Below, one piece after another: positions 34,480-44,297 of a stretch of DNA of 64,000 nucleotides. The stretch is from Rana temporaria (taxonomy: Eukaryota; Chordata; Amphibia; Anura; Ranidae), in the NCBI RefSeq assembly GCF_905171775.1, contig NC_053499.1, positions 84,903,169 to 84,967,168 on the forward strand, given 5' to 3'. Every line of letters starts with the position of its first letter. The first letter of the stretch is position 1. A program made the position numbers and the translations under genes. Under the pieces are notes generated by a model. The model was not told the origin of the DNA. It made no database searches and was given only the letters and a program-made list of their open reading frames with translations.

Positions 34480-35160
34480 GGCAAAGTCTTCTGTGGTCTG
34501 CTCCTCTGCTATCACAGCTACCAGTACTTACATTGTGGATTCTGGGCTGTGCATCACAGAAGAAGGACCAAAGGGTGAGGGGGCAAATCTGACCCAATCT
34601 GACTGCTCCTTTCGCAGTTGCAGCTGATGGCACTGAGTTCTTAGGGGCTGATACATTTGTTGCCAGCCCAGAGGAACTCAGGTGTTGTGCCAAGGACGGA
34701 GTAAGAGTATGTGATGCGGGTCAGAGGACAACCCCTGGTGTAATTCAGTCTTCTGTGACTTTCTCCTCTGTCACCGCAGTTGCGAGTACTGCCATTGCAG
34801 ATTCGTTGCTCTGCGTCGCAGAGGGAATACTACATAGTGACGGGAAAAAACTGGCCCATTCAGGGCCTATCCCCTCAGCAGCTGCAGCTGACAGCGCTGA
34901 GTACTTTCTGGCTGACAAGTTTGATGTTGGCCCGGAGGAACTCCCTGGCAGAATAAAATATTTTGTGGCTTTATCCTCTGTCCACACAGTTATGAGTATC
35001 ATGATTGAGGATTCGTTGCTGTGCATAACAGGGGAAGAACCACAGGATTATGGGGAAAAACTGACCCCATCTGAATCTGATCTCTCAGAGGCTGCAGCTG
35101 ATGGCACTGTGTTCCTACAGGCTGATAGGTTTGGTGTCGGCCTAGAGGAATTTAAGGGTT
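34480..35160 (+). repeat. Three ~210-bp coding-like tandem units of unknown function
   Basis: Units anchored at 34493, 34755 and 34965 share CTCCTCTGxCA, then GATTC(G/T)TTGCT(C/G)TGC, then GGAAAAACTG, GCAGCTGA(T/C)(G/A)GC and GAGGAACT in order. The last two are in one open frame (SSVTAVAST / SSVHTVMSI; ADSLLCVAE / EDSLLCITG). The first is in another frame. They are not related to the protease-like units by eye. Confidence 0.65.
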
Positions 35161-35588
35161 GTGCTGGCAGGCCTTCTATTGAGGCAGGAAGAGCAAAAGT
35201 GTGGGAGACAGGCCAGAGGGTGGAGGCCCTGGTACCCCAACATTGGGACCAGGCCCAGGCCACCCAGGGATCGCCTTATGCCAGGCTCAAACATCTGGGT
35301 GTGGTAGCTAATAGAGTACCCCCATATTGCCAGGGCCAATGGCTGAGAATGATGACAGCACACAATGACAAATTTGCCTGTACCTTTTTAGTGGGTAGTC
35401 AGTGGCCAGTGGATCCGCAGGGCAATCTGCTGGCCAATCCTGATCCAGACCCGTTGGGATCAGTCAGAGAGGGGTGCGGTAGCCCTCTCCTATCTGCAGG
35501 GGGACAGGCTGAAATGTCTGTGGTGCCAAGCTTTAGTTTTGGGAACCTTCACCTCCAACCTAGGGAGCCTTCTTTGCAGACGCGTTAA
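34755..35588 (+). CDS. Hypothetical ORF, 277 codons, 3' half of LTR element 2
   Basis: It contains two of the 70-residue repeats, followed by a non-repeated stretch (QHWDQAQATQGSPYARLKHL, then DKFACTFLVGSQWPVDPQGN). It has no metal-binding cluster, transmembrane segment or catalytic motif that I recognise. It ends 45 bp before the 3' LTR, where a Gypsy element would normally have pol or env. An upstream ORF (34268-34627) carries the first repeat in a different frame, so the original product was probably longer and is now broken. Function unknown. Confidence 0.45.
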   Translation: MTFSSVTAVASTAIADSLLCVAEGILHSDGKKLAHSGPIPSAAAADSAEYFLADKFDVGPEELPGRIKYFVALSSVHTVMSIMIEDSLLCITGEEPQDYGEKLTPSESDLSEAAADGTVFLQADRFGVGLEEFKGCAGRPSIEAGRAKVWETGQRVEALVPQHWDQAQATQGSPYARLKHLGVVANRVPPYCQGQWLRMMTAHNDKFACTFLVGSQWPVDPQGNLLANPDPDPLGSVREGCGSPLLSAGGQAEMSVVPSFSFGNLHLQPREPSLQTR

Positions 35589-35861
35589 CTGACCCGTGTG
35601 GGCTCATCTGTGCATCATCTGGAAGGGGGAGATGTGACGAAATTTAAGCGTAAGATAGTATTCCTGAATGAGATGTGATGTGAACTATAGAAATAGTGTA
35701 ATGGTAGATGTAGTTTAATTCTGGGTTATTAAAAAAATATAGTAGGCATTATCAGTCATGCCACATATGTTCCTTCATTAGCATTTGAAAAGGACAGGAC
35801 CAGTTTCTAGGCTAGAGTTGACACCTAGATGCCAATAAAAGTTCCCATTTCAGTAAACATA

Positions 35862-36587
35862 GGCCCAGATTCAAAGAGATCTGCGCTATATTTGCGGAGG
35901 CGCAGGGCAACGATTTTGCCCTGCGCTCACGCAAATATTTTGCGCTGCCCTCGATTCACGGAGAAGTAGCTCCGTAAATTGCGAGGGCGCGCCGGCAAAA
36001 TTGCCCGGCGTAAGCGCGCGCAATGTAAATGGCGGGAATCATTTAAATTAGGCGTGCTCCCGCGCCGAGCGTAGAGCGAATGCTCCGCCGGGAAACTTTC
36101 CCGAAGTGCATTGCGGCAAATGACGTCACAAGGACGTCATTTGCTTCAAAGTGTACGTGAATGGCGTCCAGCGCCATTCACGAATCACTTACGCAAACGA
36201 CGTGAAATTCAAATTTCACGTCGCGGGAATGGCGGCTATGCTTTAGCATTGGCTGCCCCTACTATTAGAAGGGGCAGCCTTACGCTAAAGATGCCATACG
36301 GAAACTCCGTACCTTGCGTACGCAGGGCCCGCGCAACATTGTGAATCGGCGTAAGTATGCAATTTGCATACTATATGCTGACCACAATGGGAGCGCCCCC
36401 TAGCGGTCAACGCAAGAATGCAGCCTAAAATCTGCGTGGCATAAGAGCCTTATGCCACGCAGATTTTAGGCTGCAGTCGGCGTAACAAATTCTCTGAATC
36501 AGGAGAACTCGTTACGCCGGCGCAAGTCGGCAATTGCGCTGCGTAACCTATGGTTACGCAGGCGCAATTGATTACTGAATCTGGGCC
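35862..36587. mobile_element. 726-bp Harbinger-like MITE in the 3' LTR
   Basis: Ends GGCCCAGATTCAAAGAGATC and CTGAATCTGGGCC, flanked by ATA on both sides (35859-35861, 36588-36590). The 5' LTR has the uninterrupted AAACATAGATT, a true empty-site comparison. The interior is a long chain of hairpins (for example the pair around 36418-36480, TGCAGCCTAAAATCTGCGTG mirrored). No gene. Confidence 0.9.
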
Positions 36588-37220
36588 ATAGATTTGCACC
36601 TTTCAGACGTCTTCAAAGGGGCTCACAGTTACTGGCCCAGATTCAGGTAGATTTGCTCATTACTTACACCTGTTCAGCTCAGCTGAATTTCTCTGCGCCG
36701 GGGCAATTTGTCAAGATTGCCACCTGATTCAGGATTCCTTTTGTGTGGTAATTTGCTCCTGTGTTAGGCAAAATTGAGGGCGCAAGCCAGCACAAGTGAA
36801 AGTGGGTGTGCCTCTATGCAAATTATGTTTTTTCCGCTCAGCAGTGGTTTGCGCCGGGCGCACGCATGCGCAGTTCGGCCGCTCCCGTCTGTGCATGCGT
36901 GAAACTGCGCCTGTCCTATTTTCAGGGCAAATCCTGCCCACCTGCTTGCACTGAGCAAATAAATAGGGGCAGACCTGCGCAGGTCCTGTGCAAAATTACA
37001 TCCTGCTTGTTCCACCCCCCCCCCCTGAGCAAGGTAATTTTGCCCTTTTTTCTGAGATGGCACCTCCTGATAAGAAAAAAAAAAAGAAAAGCTAATTTTA
37101 TCTCCGCTGAGATGGACATACTGCTGGCGGCACTCACGCGCCATACTGCTGTTCTTTTTGGTTCAGAGAGGAAGAATACCACCGTAGCCCAAAGGAGGGC
37201 AATATACAGTAGGTGACCGC

Positions 37221-37854
37221 TGTAACGAACATATGCATGCTGCCGGGACAGTTATAATCGTCATGCAGGGAGGACTACAAGGAACTGCATGGCTTGTCAC
37301 AATTGGATGTACCACATTGTATTCTGAGCTCAAAGGGTTAATTGGACAAGTCTCTTTCATTGCTGAATGCTAATGTTCCCTTCGCATATCTAATGAGAAC
37401 TCTCTTTTATGTAGGTAACAGCCCCCCTGTGAGGTGTATGCTGATGGGGATTATGTGTGAGTGATAATTGTTTTAAAGGTTAATTAAATTCTATTGAGAA
37501 AGGAATGTGCCTGGCCAGAAAATGTTAAGTGGTTTGCGGTGCCGAAGCATCTAGAGACTGGTCAAGTGATTAATTCAAGGAGATGTCATTGTTTCAGGGG
37601 GTCTGTGTTGAAGCCCCCTACTGGGTGAAGGGGGGGGCGGAAACTGTCATTGTTCTTGTAACAGTTGTAAGCAGATATAAGCAGGTGAAATATGCCAAAT
37701 AAAGTCAGTCTGCTTGACTCTGCAAACGTTGCACGTCTCGTTTCTTGGAAGGGCGTTCGATGGGATATACCGGCGGTACTTGCATATCGCAGCTTGCCAG
37801 GGAAAAGGACGTCTCCAACGGCTGAGACCCTCACACCAGTGGGTAGCCGTTACA
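37221..37854 (+). repeat. 5' LTR of LTR element 3
   Basis: A TATA-like GATATAAG at 37674-37681 and AATAAA at 37698-37703 mark a short R region. TG...CA ends with TGTAAC/GTTACA inversion. Confidence 0.9.
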
Positions 37855-37902
37855 TTGGTGGCAGCAGTGGGATGGTCCTTTTATCCAAAGAGCAAGTGCT
37901 GA

Positions 37903-39804
37903 ATGGAGTCGCAGTACGCCAGGCTGAAAAGATCCACACTGAAAGATTTATTAGAGAGTCGTGGTAGGAGCGCCAGCAACAGACCACGGAGGGAGCTGAT
38001 AGCTGAACTGCTGGAGCTGGACGAAATGGATGGATCCATGGAAGGAACGGACCCCCTTGCACCGGTCAGCGAAGAAGATGTAATTACTGGGATTGTACAG
38101 CGGAGATTATCCTTGTATCCAGAAACGTCCGTGGAACTAATCAACCAGCTGTTTCGGGAAGCAAGGGAAGAGATACAAACGAAGAGGGGACAAGAACTGG
38201 AACTGGTAAGAGCGAGACAGCCCATTACACCTGCAGTTCCTACCCCCCCACCTGCTGCTACAGGAAAGAAAATACCGTTCACTGCATTTAAAGCTTTTGT
38301 AGAAAGTGAGGAGGAAATCGATGGATATTTGGCGGACTTTGAGAGGCAGTGCTCACTACACCAGGTACCACCAGACCAATGGGTCACTATTTTGTCGGGG
38401 AAATTGTCGGGCAAAGCCAATGAAGCCTTTCGGGCTCTCGCTCCAGAGGATATTTTACAATATCAGCAAGTTAAAAAGGCGCTGCTAACCCGATATGCCG
38501 TAACGCCAGAAGCCTACCGCCGGCGCTTCCGGGAGTCCAAGAAGATGGCTGTGGACTCCCACATGGAATGGGCCAACCAGTTACAAAGGGTGGCATCCCT
38601 TTGGGTCCAAGGGTGCAAGGCCAACACCGGGGAGGAAGTATTGCAGCTGTTCCTAATGGAACATTTCTTCCAAGACCTGGCCGCAGACATACAAGACTGG
38701 GTACGAGATCGCCGTCCCGCTAACTTAAACGAGGCGGTTCGGCTAGCAGATGAGTACGCGGAAACAAGGAAAGTAAGCCAGGGTACTACACGGCTGGCTC
38801 ATAAGGTAGAACCGCGTACTCCAACCGTCACCCCACGCCCAGAGTTTCGGGCTCCAGTCCCACCACGTCCTCAGGGGCCTAGCAACTACCCCCGGGATTC
38901 GCCTAGGGTGACGTGCCATCACTGCAGCGACACGGGACATATTGCTCGTTATTGCCCTTTGAGAGCTACAAATAACAATTGGAGACGCACAACACCCAAC
39001 ACAGAGGTCACTCCATCACGTCCCTCTGCGGCCCACTGCCTGGAGACCGAGGGGGGCCCTGAGGAATGTCTGGGAATTTGGTATGAGGCAGACCCAATAC
39101 AAGCGGCCTCTCCCAATAACCGTCAGCATCACCGTCAGGAGGTACGAGTGAATGGACAAGTAGCACAAGGCCTAAGAGATTCCGGGACTACTATCACTCT
39201 GATTCAAAAACATCTGGTAAAGCCAGAGAACGTGTCCACTCGCACAGTTGCCGTCCGGGTCGCAGGGGGTGCTGTATTTCGCGTACCCACCACCCGGGTG
39301 CACTTAGACTGGGGAGCTGGGTCAGGAAAGACCACAGTTGGTATCATGGACAACCTACCTGCCGAGGTGATGCTGGGCAACGACATTGGCCCTCTGACTT
39401 CGGATTATTTACCTACACCTGCTGCTGCTTGTCCCGTGACCACCCGCGTTGCTGGAATCAACCCGCTTGCTGCTGAGAACCGGGTAAGACTACCTTCCCC
39501 GACATGTACTGTAGATCCGGCACAATATCACAGTCTAAAATGGGAATGTGACAAGTTGGCCAGTGAGAAATCAGAGATTCAACGACACTATGTCTTTTAT
39601 TATGAGATGTCCTGTGGCTTGAACATTGAAATGCACAAACAGGCGGAAATTGTCAAAAGATTAAATGGGATTTGCATCCAGGTGGTGCCGTATCTGTCCC
39701 AAGAGCATCAGCAACAGGTTTTGGGAGCCATTGAGAGAGCAAAGCAAGTGACTGTTCCAGAATTGAATTCTATTCTTCACCGTCACCATCAGCTACCGAC
39801 CTGA
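37903..39804 (+). CDS. Gag-protease polyprotein fused to a TLE5/AES-type Q domain
   Basis: Intact 633 residues, starting 48 bp after the primer site. Residues 1-45 are a basic/acidic N-terminal helix region (LLESRGRSAS). Residues ~120-290 are a SCAN/capsid-like helical domain (SGKLSGKANEAFRAL, then LLTRYAVTPEAYRRRF and FFQDLAADIQDWVRDRRP). Residues 338-351 are a CCHC knuckle (CHHCSDTGHIARYC). Residues 426-428 are the protease DSG, followed by a GG flap and VMLGNDIG. Residues ~540-625 match the Groucho-family Q domain, closest to TLE5/AES: SLKWECDKLASEKSE, NIEMHKQAEIVKRLNGIC and SQEHQQQVLGAIERAKQV. The first three parts package and process the particle. The last is a coiled coil that forms tetramers in TLE proteins. 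Its use here is unknown. Confidence 0.9.
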   Translation: MESQYARLKRSTLKDLLESRGRSASNRPRRELIAELLELDEMDGSMEGTDPLAPVSEEDVITGIVQRRLSLYPETSVELINQLFREAREEIQTKRGQELELVRARQPITPAVPTPPPAATGKKIPFTAFKAFVESEEEIDGYLADFERQCSLHQVPPDQWVTILSGKLSGKANEAFRALAPEDILQYQQVKKALLTRYAVTPEAYRRRFRESKKMAVDSHMEWANQLQRVASLWVQGCKANTGEEVLQLFLMEHFFQDLAADIQDWVRDRRPANLNEAVRLADEYAETRKVSQGTTRLAHKVEPRTPTVTPRPEFRAPVPPRPQGPSNYPRDSPRVTCHHCSDTGHIARYCPLRATNNNWRRTTPNTEVTPSRPSAAHCLETEGGPEECLGIWYEADPIQAASPNNRQHHRQEVRVNGQVAQGLRDSGTTITLIQKHLVKPENVSTRTVAVRVAGGAVFRVPTTRVHLDWGAGSGKTTVGIMDNLPAEVMLGNDIGPLTSDYLPTPAAACPVTTRVAGINPLAAENRVRLPSPTCTVDPAQYHSLKWECDKLASEKSEIQRHYVFYYEMSCGLNIEMHKQAEIVKRLNGICIQVVPYLSQEHQQQVLGAIERAKQVTVPELNSILHRHHQLPT

Positions 39805-39936
39805 TAAGCCAATGGGAAGGCCGACGGACTGTCCAGGCAAACGGAACTTTTACCCTAACAGCAGACCGGACATCCCCAAGTTGATCCGAAAAGGATCAAT
39901 CCGGGTCTGCCGGAGTGTTCCACAAAAGGGGAGTAG

Positions 39937-40570
39937 TGTAATGAACATATGCATGCTGCCGGGACAGTTATAATCGTCATGCAGGGAGGACTACAAGGAA
40001 CTGCATGGCTTGTCACAATTGGATGTACCACATTGTATTCTGAGCTCAAAGGGTTAATTGGACAAGTCTCTTTCATTGCTGAATGCTAATGTTCCCTTCG
40101 CATAGCTAATAAGAACTCTCTTTTATGTAGGTAACAGCCCCCCTGTGAGGTGTATGCTGATGGGGATTATGTGTGAGTGATAATTGTTTTAAAGGTTAAT
40201 TGAATTCTATTGAGAAAGGAATGTGCCTGGCCAGAAAATGTTAAGTGGTTTGCGGTGCCGAAGCGTCTAGAGACTGGTCAAGTGATTAATTCAAGGAGAT
40301 GTCATTGTTTCAGGAGGTCTGTGTTGAAGCCCCCTACTGGGTGAAGGGGGGGGCGGAAACTGTCATTGTTCTTGTAACAGTTGTAAGCAGATATAAGCAG
40401 GTGAAATATGCCAAATAAAGTCAGTCTGCTTGACTCTGCAAACGTATCACGTCTCGTTTCTTGGAAAGGCGTTCGATGGGATATACCGGCGGTACTTGCA
40501 TATCGCAGCTTGCCAGGGAAAAGGACGTCTCCAACGGCTGAGACCCTCACACCAGTGGGTAGCCGTTACA
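39937..40570 (+). repeat. 3' LTR of LTR element 3
   Basis: Same length as the 5' LTR. Differences by eye include C/T near its start, T/G and G/A in the CATATCTAATGAG stretch, and two adjacent changes in CGTTGCACG/CGTATCACG. Confidence 0.92.
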
Positions 40571-41783
40571 ACCGCGATAGTGTCAATCTCGCTCCCTTTC
40601 TCGGCGAGATTGAGCACCTACGAGCCCCATCGCGGGAGCCAGCGCCGAGCTGGCTTGCCGCGATGGAGACAAGGCCGTCATAGAAGCGACGAGAGATCCG
40701 ACTTGGATTCCCGCCAATTCTACACGTGTGCGGCGTTGGTTATGAATCCTGAGGGGGAACTCCCCACCGGATTTTAAATAAAAATTCGGCATGGGTTCCC
40801 CCCTCAGGAGCATACCGGGCCCTTAGGTCTGGTATGGGTTGTAAGGAGACCCCCCCCTACGCCGAAAAAACGGCGTAGGGGGTCCCCCTACAATCCATAC
40901 CAGACCTGCATCCAAAGCACGCTACCCGGCCGGCCAGGAAAGGAGTGGGGACGAGCGAGCGCCCCCCCCCCCTCCTGAGCCATACCAGGCTGCATGCCCT
41001 CAACATGGGGGGCACTGCGGCCCCCCCACCCCAGAGCACCCTGTCCCCATGTTGATGAGGACAGGGCCCCTTCCCGACAACCCTGGCCGTTGGTTGGCGG
41101 GGTATGCGGGCGGGAGGCTTATAGGAATATGGGAGCCCCCTTTAACAAGGGGGCCCCCAGATACCGGCCCCCCACCCTAAGTGAATGGATATGGGGTACA
41201 TCGTACCCCTACCCATTCACCTGCAGGAAAAATGTTAAAGTTAATAAACACGACAAAAGGGTTTTTAAAATAATTTATTAATCTGCTCCGGAGGCACCCC
41301 CTGTCTTCTTTAGCTCTTTTCACCAGGGGGGGCTTCTTCTTTGACGTCTTCGGGTGGGGGCCGCTCTTCTTCGCCGCCGTCTGGTTCTCTTCCACCGCCG
41401 GGGGGGTTTCCTCCGACGTCTTCGGCGGGGGGTGGTGTGCTTCTCAGGGGGGGGGGCTTCTTCCGCTATCCGGGGGGGTCTTCTCCGCTATCCGGGGGGG
41501 TCTTCTCCACTCTCCGGGGGTCTTCTTCTATGTTCGCCGCTCTCTGCTGTTGACACGGCGCACCCCGGTTCTTCCTCCCGTTGTCCGGTGCCTTCTCCTT
41601 CAGGGCTGAACATCTTCTTCTTCTGTGCTGTGACTTCTTCTTCTTCTGTGCTGTGACGTCTTCTTCTTCTTCTGTGCTGTGACGTCGTCTTCTTCTTTTT
41701 CTCTTCTCTTCTTATGCCTTCTCCCGATGTTGACACGTCGCCTCTTCTCGCTGCAATGACAGGTGCGCGGTTTGCATCTGACT

Positions 41784-41885
41784 TATATAGGCCTCACAGT
41801 CCCATCATGCTCCGGTACCTACCCACGTGGGTAGGTATCACATGGGTAGGTACCAGAGCATGATGGGACTGTGAGGCCTATATAA
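41784..41885. promoter_or_regulatory. Centre of foldback 1: two outward TATA-like boxes
   Basis: CCTATATAAGTCAGATGC reads outward on the plus strand from 41877 and on the minus strand from 41791, about 45 bp either side of a TACCCACGTGGGTA core with CACGTG E-boxes. The layout is that of a symmetric bidirectional promoter. Transcription from it is not demonstrated. Confidence 0.4.
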
Positions 41886-43349
41886 GTCAGATGCAAACCG
41901 CGCACCTGTCATTGCAGCGAGAAGAGGTGACGTGTCAACATCGCGAGAAGAGAAGAAGACGTCACAGCACAGAAGAAGAAGAAGAAGACGTCACAGCACA
42001 GAAGAAGAAGAAGACGTTCAGCCCTGAAGGAGAAGGCACCGGACAGCGGGAGGAAGAACCGGGGTGCGCCGTGTCAACAGCAGAGAGCGGCGAACATAGA
42101 AGAAGACCCCCCGGAGAGTGGAGAAAACCCCCCCCGGATAGCGGAAGAAGAAGCCCCCCCTGAGAAGCACACCACCCCCCGCCGAAGACGTCGGAGGAAA
42201 CCCGCCGGGGGGTGGGCGCTTTTATAAAAGCCACCCCCCCCGGCGGTGGAAGAGAACCAGACGGCGGCGAAGAAGAGCGGCCCCCACCCGAAGCCCCCCC
42301 TGGTGAAAAGAGCTAAAGAAGACAGGGGGTGCCTCCGGAGCAGATTAATAAATTATTTTAAAAACCCTTTTGTCGTGTTTATTAACTTTAACATTTTTCC
42401 TGCAGGTGAATGGGTAGGGGTACGATGTACCCCATATCCATTCACTTAGGGTGGGGGGCCGGTATCTGGGGGCCCCCTTGTTAAAGGGGGCTCCCAGATT
42501 CCGATAAGCCTCCCGCCCGAATACCCCGACAACCAACGGCCAGGGTTGTCGGGAAGGGGCCCTGTCCTCATCAACATGGGGACAGGGTGCTCTGGGGTGG
42601 GGGGGCCGCAGTGCGCCCCCCCGCCCCAGAGCACCAAACCCCCCCATGTTGAGGGCATGCAGCCTGGTACGGCTCAGGAGGGGGGGGGTCGCTCGCTCGT
42701 CCCCACTCCTTTCCTGGCCGGCCGGGTAGCGTGCTTTGGATACGGGTCTGGTATGCATTGTAGGGGGACCCCCTGCGCCGTTTTTTTGGCGTATGGGGGT
42801 CTCCTTACAACCCATACCAGACCTAAGGGCCCGGTATGCTCCTGAGGGGGGAACTCATGCCGGATTTTTATTTAAAATCCGGTGGGGAGTTCCCCCTCAG
42901 GATTCATAACAAACACTGCACACGTGTAGAATTGGCGGGAATCCAAGACGGATCTCTCGTCGCTTCTATGACGCACTTGCTGGAATGTGCTTTTACTATT
43001 CCAGCAAGCGCGAGATGTCGGCACCCGGTCGCCGAGAATCAGTGCGATGCCGTCGTTCTAAAAACACATTCTCGGCGGCAGGTACTGTATGAGGCCATAA
43101 CTTTGGACATAAATGCCCTTGGCATTGAGGAGAGGACCTGGGAGGACATACAAAAAAATTTTACAGACATGCGTCGTCGAGTCAGGGACAAAATTGTCCT
43201 AATCCGAAAGCATAGCAGGGGCACGGGAGGAGGACCAGCCTGCACTTTACGATTAAATCCGGAGGAGGAGGTGATCGCACAAAGTTTAGCGCTGGAGCAG
43301 GTGGAGGGACTCCCAGGCTATGACTCCACTGTTGGTGACTTGGGGACTG

Positions 43350-43623
43350 GTAAGTTTTTTTTTTCTCATATTTGCTGTGTATCATGGGAGGGGGTAGAAG
43401 GGAACATATGAGGGGGTAGAAGGGAACATGTAACAAGTGTATTTTTTCTCATATTTGCTGTGTATCATGGGAGGGGGTAGAAGGGAACATATGAGGGGGT
43501 AGAAGGGAACATGTAACAAGTGTATTTTTTCTCATATTTGCTGTGTATCATGGGAGGGGGTAGAAGGGAACATGTGATAAGTGTGTTGCTCCAGCAACAT
43601 GTGTTTTTTTGTGTCATCCACAG
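43350..43623 (+). other. Intron of the Myb-like gene with an 84-bp tandem repeat
   Basis: GTAAGT donor and CCACAG acceptor in matching phase (G|AT gives Asp). The intron holds three copies of an 83-84-bp unit containing TTTGCTGTGTATCATGGGAG, starting near 43371, 43455 and 43538. Confidence 0.7.
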
Positions 43624-44051
43624 ATGATGATGATGAAGCTGGGCCGTCGTCGGCTGTAGGGCGACCCACGCCATCCCCAGATCATGGGGTCCAGTCAGGC
43701 CCCATGGAGATACTGGGCATGTTGGTGGAGGAGGATATCGCCCATAGTCCATCTAGGGAGGAGGAAGTGGTGGAGGAGTCCATTATCCTCAACCTGGAGG
43801 AATCTGTGTACCTCCAGGAGGATCCCACCATCCCTGACCTCCCCACCACCCCCCAGACCATAACATCATCCCCCTCCAGGGCAAGCCCCTCCAGTGTCCC
43901 CCTCCAGTGCCCCTCCCTCCAGTGTGACCCCCTCCCCTTCTTCTCCCTCAGTTCGTGCCCCAGCCTCTCCTCCAAGGAAGGCTCTATGCAAAACGTGTTG
44001 CAGAGTATGATGGATAAGTGCAGCGGAGTCTAATTCAGATCAGACATATTC

Positions 44052-44297
44052 TGTAGTAACAGGAACTGGCTTGTTTATTGTAGGATCATCAGGCAGACAA
44101 AGATGTCTCTCTGCCTCATGGTAAGAACACACACAGATTACAAGCAGGAAGAGAAAACCAACGAGTACATCACTGTGATACAGAAAACACAACATATCAT
44201 AAAGAACACAGTCTATCATATCAATGATCACTAGCGACATCTTGTGTCCTTTATGTAAACTGCATTCTAAGCTATAGTTTGTTGCATATATCCAACA
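44052..44297 (-). mobile_element. Possible solo LTR in the Myb-like gene
   Basis: On the minus strand it begins TGTTGGATATATGCAACA and ends with AATAAACAAGCCAGTTCCTG and TTACTACA, a TG...CA unit of 246 bp with a polyadenylation signal near its end. It separates two parts of the gene. I could not see a matching target duplication, so the boundaries are tentative. Confidence 0.4.

Larger units (their letters stand above)
37221..40570 (+). mobile_element. LTR retrotransposon 3: young, Gag-Pro only, with captured TLE5-like domain
   Basis: Two 634-bp LTRs (37221-37854, 39937-40570) begin TGTAA and end TTACA, with a perfect ACCGC target duplication (37216-37220, 40571-40575). A TTGGTGGCAGCAGTGGGAT primer site for a leucine-type tRNA starts at 37855, and an AAAAGGGGAGTAG purine tract ends at 39936. 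The LTRs differ at about nine sites by eye, so the insertion is recent. The only ORF is an intact 633-codon Gag-protease with a host-like tail. RT, RNase H and integrase are absent, so movement needs a helper. Confidence 0.92.
37207..43087. mobile_element. Tc1/mariner-type foldback element 1
   Basis: It begins CAGTAGGTGACCGCG and ends with the mirrored CGGCGGCAGGTACTG, flanked by TA on both sides (37205-37206, 43088-43089). Removing it restores the Myb-like reading frame (AIY|EA). Apart from the LTR element 3 insertion near its left end it is one giant palindrome, with ~1.25-kb arms centred near 41834. The arms include GC-rich tracts, CTTCTT/GAAGAA runs and an outward-facing TATATAAG on each side of the centre. 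No transposase is encoded. Confidence 0.8.

Noticed and set aside
41354..42234. Ser/Arg/Gly-rich open frames around 41.4-42.2 kb on both strands
   Set aside because: They mirror each other in the two arms of the foldback palindrome and follow GAAGAA/CTTCTT runs. No domain.
42836..43411. A single 191-codon gene
   Set aside because: The first ~84 codons are foldback arm sequence. Only the part after 43088 is the Myb-like exon.
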